A DNA stretch of 36,587 nucleotides from an uncultured Intestinimonas sp. (GTDB taxonomy: Bacteria > Bacillota > Clostridia > Oscillospirales > Oscillospiraceae): contig NZ_CALXEE010000014.1 in NCBI RefSeq assembly GCF_944387245.1, positions 1-36,587 on the forward strand, in the 5' to 3' direction. Of the stretch, positions 33,377 through 36,587 are shown in pieces. The notes under the pieces are model-generated. The model was not told the origin of the DNA. It ran no database searches and was given only the letters and a program-made list of their open reading frames with translations. Each line of letters opens with the position of its first letter. The stretch's first letter is position 1. The translations under genes and the position numbers were made by a program.

Positions 33377-34660
33377 ATGAGAGATATTGTAATATCGTTT
33401 GGGGCCTGGGTACAGGAGACCTGTGAGACGGATCCTGTCAAGGCAAGACGCTGGCTGGCCAGAGGCTATCGGGCCAAGGAACTGCAGATCCGCCACGATC
33501 CCCGGCTGAAGGACAGCTCTGCTGCCCGGATGGTGGCGGCTCAGACCATGCGGGCCATGACTCTGCCTTTGGTCCACCCTGAGCGCTCCGCCATGGCCAG
33601 CTTGTTCCTGCCCTGTGAGCCATTGCAGGTCATGGGACTCTATCCATACTCCTGTGAGGGTTTTGGCTGCTTTCTGTCCGGTACCCAGGCTGAGCAGTCC
33701 TTTTTACACTACGCCGAGAGCCAGGGGCTGCCGGACACCTTCTGTTCCTACCACCGGATCTTCATCGGTGCGGCGGAGAAGGGGCTCATGCCCAAGCCCC
33801 GGTTCATTCTGAATACCACTCTGGCCTGCGACGCCAACCTGCTCACCTTCCGTCGGCTGGCCGAGTACTTCCAGGTGCCCCAGTTCGTGGTGGACGTGCC
33901 CTACGAGACCGACGAACAGGCGGTGGACTATGTGGCCGACCAGCTCCGGGAGATGGTCCGTTTTATGGAGAAGGAGACGGGCCAGCATCTGAAGGAAGAC
34001 GATCTTCGGGCCGCGGTGGCCCGGAGCCAGCGGAGCATGGAGCAGTTTGATCGCTATATGACCCTGCGCGCGGACAAGCTGCTGATCGGAGAGCTCACCG
34101 GCGAGATGTTTTCCGCCTTTGCCCTCCATACGCTGCTGGGTACCCCGGAGACTGAGGCCTACACCCGCCGGTGTATCCAGGAGGCGGAGAAGGCACCCCC
34201 TGCGGAGGGGGTACGGCTGGTGTGGATGCATACCACTCCCTTCTGGGTCCAGCCTCTGCGTCAGGTCACCGACTATAACCGTCAGGTTCAGGTGGTGGCC
34301 TGCGACATGTGCTTTGAGGGCCTGCTGAAGGGGCCCGTGGATGACGACCCCTACCGGGCCATGGCCCGGCGGGTGGTATACTCCGCCTTCAACGGCCCCG
34401 TAGAGCGGCGCATCCAGCGGGGCATCGACGCAGCCCGTCAGGTTAAGGCGGACGGCGCCGTGTGGTTCTGCCATTGGGGTTGCAAGCACACCCTGGGCGG
34501 TGCTCAGCTGGCCAAGCAGGGCTTCGAGGCCGCCGGAGTTCCGTGTCTGGTTCTGGACGGAGATGGCTGTGACCGCAGCCACGGCGGCGAGGGCCAGTTG
34601 GCCACCCGTATGGAGGCCTTTGTGGAGATGCTCAAAGCAGGGGGGAGGTCCAAAGAATGA
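33377..34660 (+). CDS. 2-hydroxyacyl-CoA dehydratase family protein (HgdB/BcrC-like subunit)
   Basis: A 427-residue iron-sulfur protein of the 2-hydroxyacyl-CoA dehydratase / benzoyl-CoA reductase family. Cysteines that could bind the cluster lie in YPYSCEGFGCFLSG, TTLACDANLLTFRRLAEYF and FCHWGCKHTLGG, with VPYETDEQAVDYVADQL in between. In known enzymes such a subunit pairs with a second dehydratase subunit and is activated by an ATP-dependent activase. Both those parts are supplied by the next gene, which overlaps it by ATGA. ATG 33377 follows GGGAGG. The substrate is unknown; no CoA-transferase, acyl-CoA dehydrogenase or Etf gene is nearby. Confidence 0.87.
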   Translation: MRDIVISFGAWVQETCETDPVKARRWLARGYRAKELQIRHDPRLKDSSAARMVAAQTMRAMTLPLVHPERSAMASLFLPCEPLQVMGLYPYSCEGFGCFLSGTQAEQSFLHYAESQGLPDTFCSYHRIFIGAAEKGLMPKPRFILNTTLACDANLLTFRRLAEYFQVPQFVVDVPYETDEQAVDYVADQLREMVRFMEKETGQHLKEDDLRAAVARSQRSMEQFDRYMTLRADKLLIGELTGEMFSAFALHTLLGTPETEAYTRRCIQEAEKAPPAEGVRLVWMHTTPFWVQPLRQVTDYNRQVQVVACDMCFEGLLKGPVDDDPYRAMARRVVYSAFNGPVERRIQRGIDAARQVKADGAVWFCHWGCKHTLGGAQLAKQGFEAAGVPCLVLDGDGCDRSHGGEGQLATRMEAFVEMLKAGGRSKE

Positions 34661-36312
34661 GCACGACCTATTATATCTGCAAATATACTCCGGTGGAGCT
34701 GCTGGAGGCTTTGGGCGGCACCTGCCAGGTCCTGGACGAGATGCCGGACAATTTTTCCCTCAGCGACCAGATGGGTCATCCGAATCTCTGCGGCTTCGGT
34801 AAGTCTGTGCTAGAAGCCTGCCTCTCCGGACAAGTGAAGGAACTGGTGCTGGTCAACTGCTGCGATACCATCCGCAGCGTCTATGATATTCTGGCCGCCA
34901 AGGGTGAGATGGACTTCCTGTTCTTGCTGGACATGCTCCACACCAGCGGCCCCAGAGCCACCGCCCGCACCAAGGCAGAGCTGCTCCGGCTGGCCGAGGC
35001 CTATGCCGCCTACAAGGGTACAACCTTTGATCCCAACCGGTTCCGGGCCGCCTTCCGCCCGTCGGAGCGGCCGGAGGGCCCTTACCTGAGCGTTATGGGC
35101 GGCAGGGTAGGGGACAGGCTCTTTCAGGCCATGGCAGAGTCCATGCCTGTGCCGGTCTGCAATGACACCTGTGTCCACGACCGCTTTGTGCCGCCGCCGG
35201 AGGGGAAGGAGACGGGCCTGGAGGCCCTCATGGAACCCTATGCCCAGGCCTTGCTGGAACAAGTCCCCTGCATGCGTATGACCGATGTAACCGGCCGGGA
35301 GAGCCTGCGGCGGTCGCCTGATCTGCGGGGCATCATCTATCACACGGTGAAGTTTTGCGACTACTACGGCTTTGAGTACTCCAAGCTCCGCAAGGACTGC
35401 GGCGTGCCGCTGCTGAAGCTGGAGTCCGACTATACCGTGCAGAGCAGCGGGCAGCTCCGCACCCGGCTGGAGGCCTTTGCCGAGAGCTTGTCACCGGAGA
35501 CCACACTGACCAGGAAGGGGAGAGGACAAGTGAAGAAGGGATATTTTGCGGGGATCGACAGCGGGTCCACCAGTACGGACGTAGCCATTCTGGATCAGGA
35601 CAAGCATCTGGTTGCGCAAGTCATCCTGCCCACCGGCGCAGGTGCCGCGGTGGGCGCGGAGCGGGCCATGGAGGCGGCCCTGGCCCAGGCCGGACTGAAG
35701 CCGGAGGACATCACCGCCACCGTCACCACTGGCTACGGCCGTTCTGCCATCCAGCTGGGCGATAAGTCCATTACCGAGATCACCTGTCATGCCAAGGGCG
35801 CCTTCTTCCTGGACCCCACGGTGCGCACTATCATCGACATCGGTGGGCAGGACAGCAAGGTCATCCGGGTGGACGAGACCGGAAATGTGGTAAATTTCAT
35901 CATGAACGATAAGTGCGCCGCTGGAACTGGCCGCTTCCTGGAGCTCATGGCACGGACGCTGGAACTCTCTTTGGATGAGATGAGCACCGTCGGCCTGAGC
36001 TGGAAGGAGGACATTACCATCTCCAGCATGTGTACTGTCTTCGCTGAGTCGGAGGTAGTCTCCCTCATTGCCCAGAACAAGAGCACGGCTGATATTATCC
36101 ATGGTCTCAATGAGGCGGTGGCGGCTAAGACCTGTGCCCTGTGCAAACGGCTGGGTGGGGAACCCACCTATATGATGACGGGCGGTGTTTCCAAGAACAA
36201 GGGTGTGGCCGAGGCCATCCAACGCCGCCTGGGGGCGCCCCTACACATCTCCCATGAGGCACAGCTCAACGGTGCTTTAGGTGCAGCCCTATTCGCCTTG
36301 GAACTATCATAA
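34657..36312 (+). CDS. Fusion of a 2-hydroxyacyl-CoA dehydratase-like subunit and its ATPase activator
   Basis: A 551-residue protein. Residues 1 to about 285 are a short dehydratase-like module with cysteines in LVNCCDTIRSVYD, VCNDTCVHDRF and KFCDYYGFEY. Residues 293-551 are an activase (HgdC/BcrAD, ASKHA ATPase): GIDSGSTSTDVAIL at 299, IDIGGQDSKVI, Cys420 in NDKCAAGTGRF and Cys459 in SSMCTVFAESEVV. The 39-residue Cys spacing equals that of the HgdC cluster ligands. An SD-like AGGAAGGGGAGAGG (35512-35525) and in-frame GTG 35530 (residue 292) lie at the junction, so a free 260-residue activase may also be made. The dehydratase module is shorter than usual subunits. ATG 34657 overlaps the preceding stop. 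Confidence 0.87.
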   Translation: MSTTYYICKYTPVELLEALGGTCQVLDEMPDNFSLSDQMGHPNLCGFGKSVLEACLSGQVKELVLVNCCDTIRSVYDILAAKGEMDFLFLLDMLHTSGPRATARTKAELLRLAEAYAAYKGTTFDPNRFRAAFRPSERPEGPYLSVMGGRVGDRLFQAMAESMPVPVCNDTCVHDRFVPPPEGKETGLEALMEPYAQALLEQVPCMRMTDVTGRESLRRSPDLRGIIYHTVKFCDYYGFEYSKLRKDCGVPLLKLESDYTVQSSGQLRTRLEAFAESLSPETTLTRKGRGQVKKGYFAGIDSGSTSTDVAILDQDKHLVAQVILPTGAGAAVGAERAMEAALAQAGLKPEDITATVTTGYGRSAIQLGDKSITEITCHAKGAFFLDPTVRTIIDIGGQDSKVIRVDETGNVVNFIMNDKCAAGTGRFLELMARTLELSLDEMSTVGLSWKEDITISSMCTVFAESEVVSLIAQNKSTADIIHGLNEAVAAKTCALCKRLGGEPTYMMTGGVSKNKGVAEAIQRRLGAPLHISHEAQLNGALGAALFALELS

Positions 36313-36480
36313 CAACATAATGATAATGGAGTTCTGGGCCCAAAGATCAGTCAGGTCCCCACCGACGATCAGGAGACTGTCATTATCGCCTGCGCCGCCG
36401 TCCGGTAGCGGTAACGGTGGTGGCGGCGACTCCGGTGAAGGTGCCAGAAACGTGACGGTTGTACCAGAATAACAACAAAA
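36313..36480. other. Intergenic stretch with coding-like fragments, no supported gene
   Basis: No start with an SD and no frame long enough to trust. One + frame reads GVLGPKISQVPTDDQETVI before a stop at about 36407, and another reads a glycine-rich SGSGNGGGGDSGEGARNVT ending at 36472. Together they look like remnants of a protein C-terminus, but this could be chance. Two hairpins follow. Confidence 0.35.
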
Positions 36481-36484
36481 GAGC

Positions 36485-36513
36485 AGGCGGCGCGGAAATA
36501 CTCCGCGCCGCCT
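36485..36513. terminator. GC-rich hairpin after the dehydratase-activase gene
   Basis: A perfect 12-bp stem (36485-36496 with 36502-36513), 5-nt loop, no T tract directly after it. It probably works together with the next hairpin. Confidence 0.45.
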
Positions 36514-36524
36514 CAGCCTGTCGA

Positions 36525-36565
36525 GAAACCCGGCATATGCGTCAAGCATAAGCCGGGTTTCTTGT
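36525..36565 (+). terminator. Terminator-like hairpin near the window end
   Basis: A 16-bp stem with one A-A mismatch (36525-36540 with 36546-36561), 5-nt loop GTCAA, followed by TTGTGT. It most likely ends the 32064-36312 unit. Confidence 0.65.
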
Positions 36566-36587
36566 GTATAGCTGCCAAAGAAGGATA

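Noticed and set aside
36307-36549. 80-residue minus-strand frame at the window end
   Set aside because: Its start lies inside a terminator hairpin, it has no SD and its Pro-rich text matches nothing I recognise.

Overview
The window looks like a chromosomal core segment of a GC-rich, spore-forming anaerobic Firmicute, most likely a Clostridia member of the Oscillospiraceae / Flavonifractor-Lawsonibacter type. Pointers are the sporulation genes (spoIIM, yunB, sigH-like), a MATE/TetR pair, 2-hydroxyacyl-CoA dehydratase-type iron-sulfur enzymes, classic TTGACA/TATAAT promoters, strong Shine-Dalgarno (SD) sites and frequent GTG/TTG starts. The genus is inferred, not proven. Nearly everything is on the + strand; only a MerR-type regulator and the RNase P RNA lie on the - strand.

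Region by region. 1-2922: a terminator from an upstream unit, then a self-contained TetR-MATE operon in which the MATE exporter is fused to a cytidylate-kinase-like domain. 2950-6614: pcrA-type helicase and an unusually short GMP synthase lacking the glutaminase core. 6689-7296: an AT-rich, probably acquired GNAT acetyltransferase with a possible translational attenuator. 7304-9413: tgt, yajC and a TIGR04086-type membrane protein. 9414-9817: an AT-rich gap with a perfect 16-bp inverted repeat and no recognisable gene. 9818-12299: proC, spoIIM, xerD. 12320-17085: ruvC-ruvA-DUF6054-VOC-ruvB-sdpI-glmM. 17122-18551: sigH-like sigma factor, a zinc-ribbon protein and a DUF1858 protein. 18588-20929: trmK, a Nif3-like protein and yebC. 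20934-22082: membrane-tethered MerR regulator and rnpB, both minus. 22088-32033: murD, three consecutive M42 aminopeptidases, a GNAT, a methionine gamma-lyase-family PLP enzyme, yunB, a VanZ-family protein and ligA. 32064-36564: an unknown protein, a lipoprotein nuclease, and a two-gene 2-hydroxyacyl-CoA dehydratase/activase system whose second gene is a dehydratase-activase fusion.

Most genes are housekeeping: DNA repair and recombination (PcrA, RuvABC, XerD, LigA), cell wall (GlmM, MurD), tRNA/RNA processing (Tgt, TrmK, RNase P), secretion (YajC), proline synthesis and sporulation. The items most worth a second look are the GMP synthase without its glutaminase catalytic residues, the dehydratase-activase fusion with an internal SD/GTG start exactly where a free activase would begin, the MATE-kinase-like fusion, the attenuator-like leader before the AT-rich GNAT, and the triple M42 cluster. 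No CRISPR array, transposase, integrase of a mobile element, rRNA or tRNA gene was seen.
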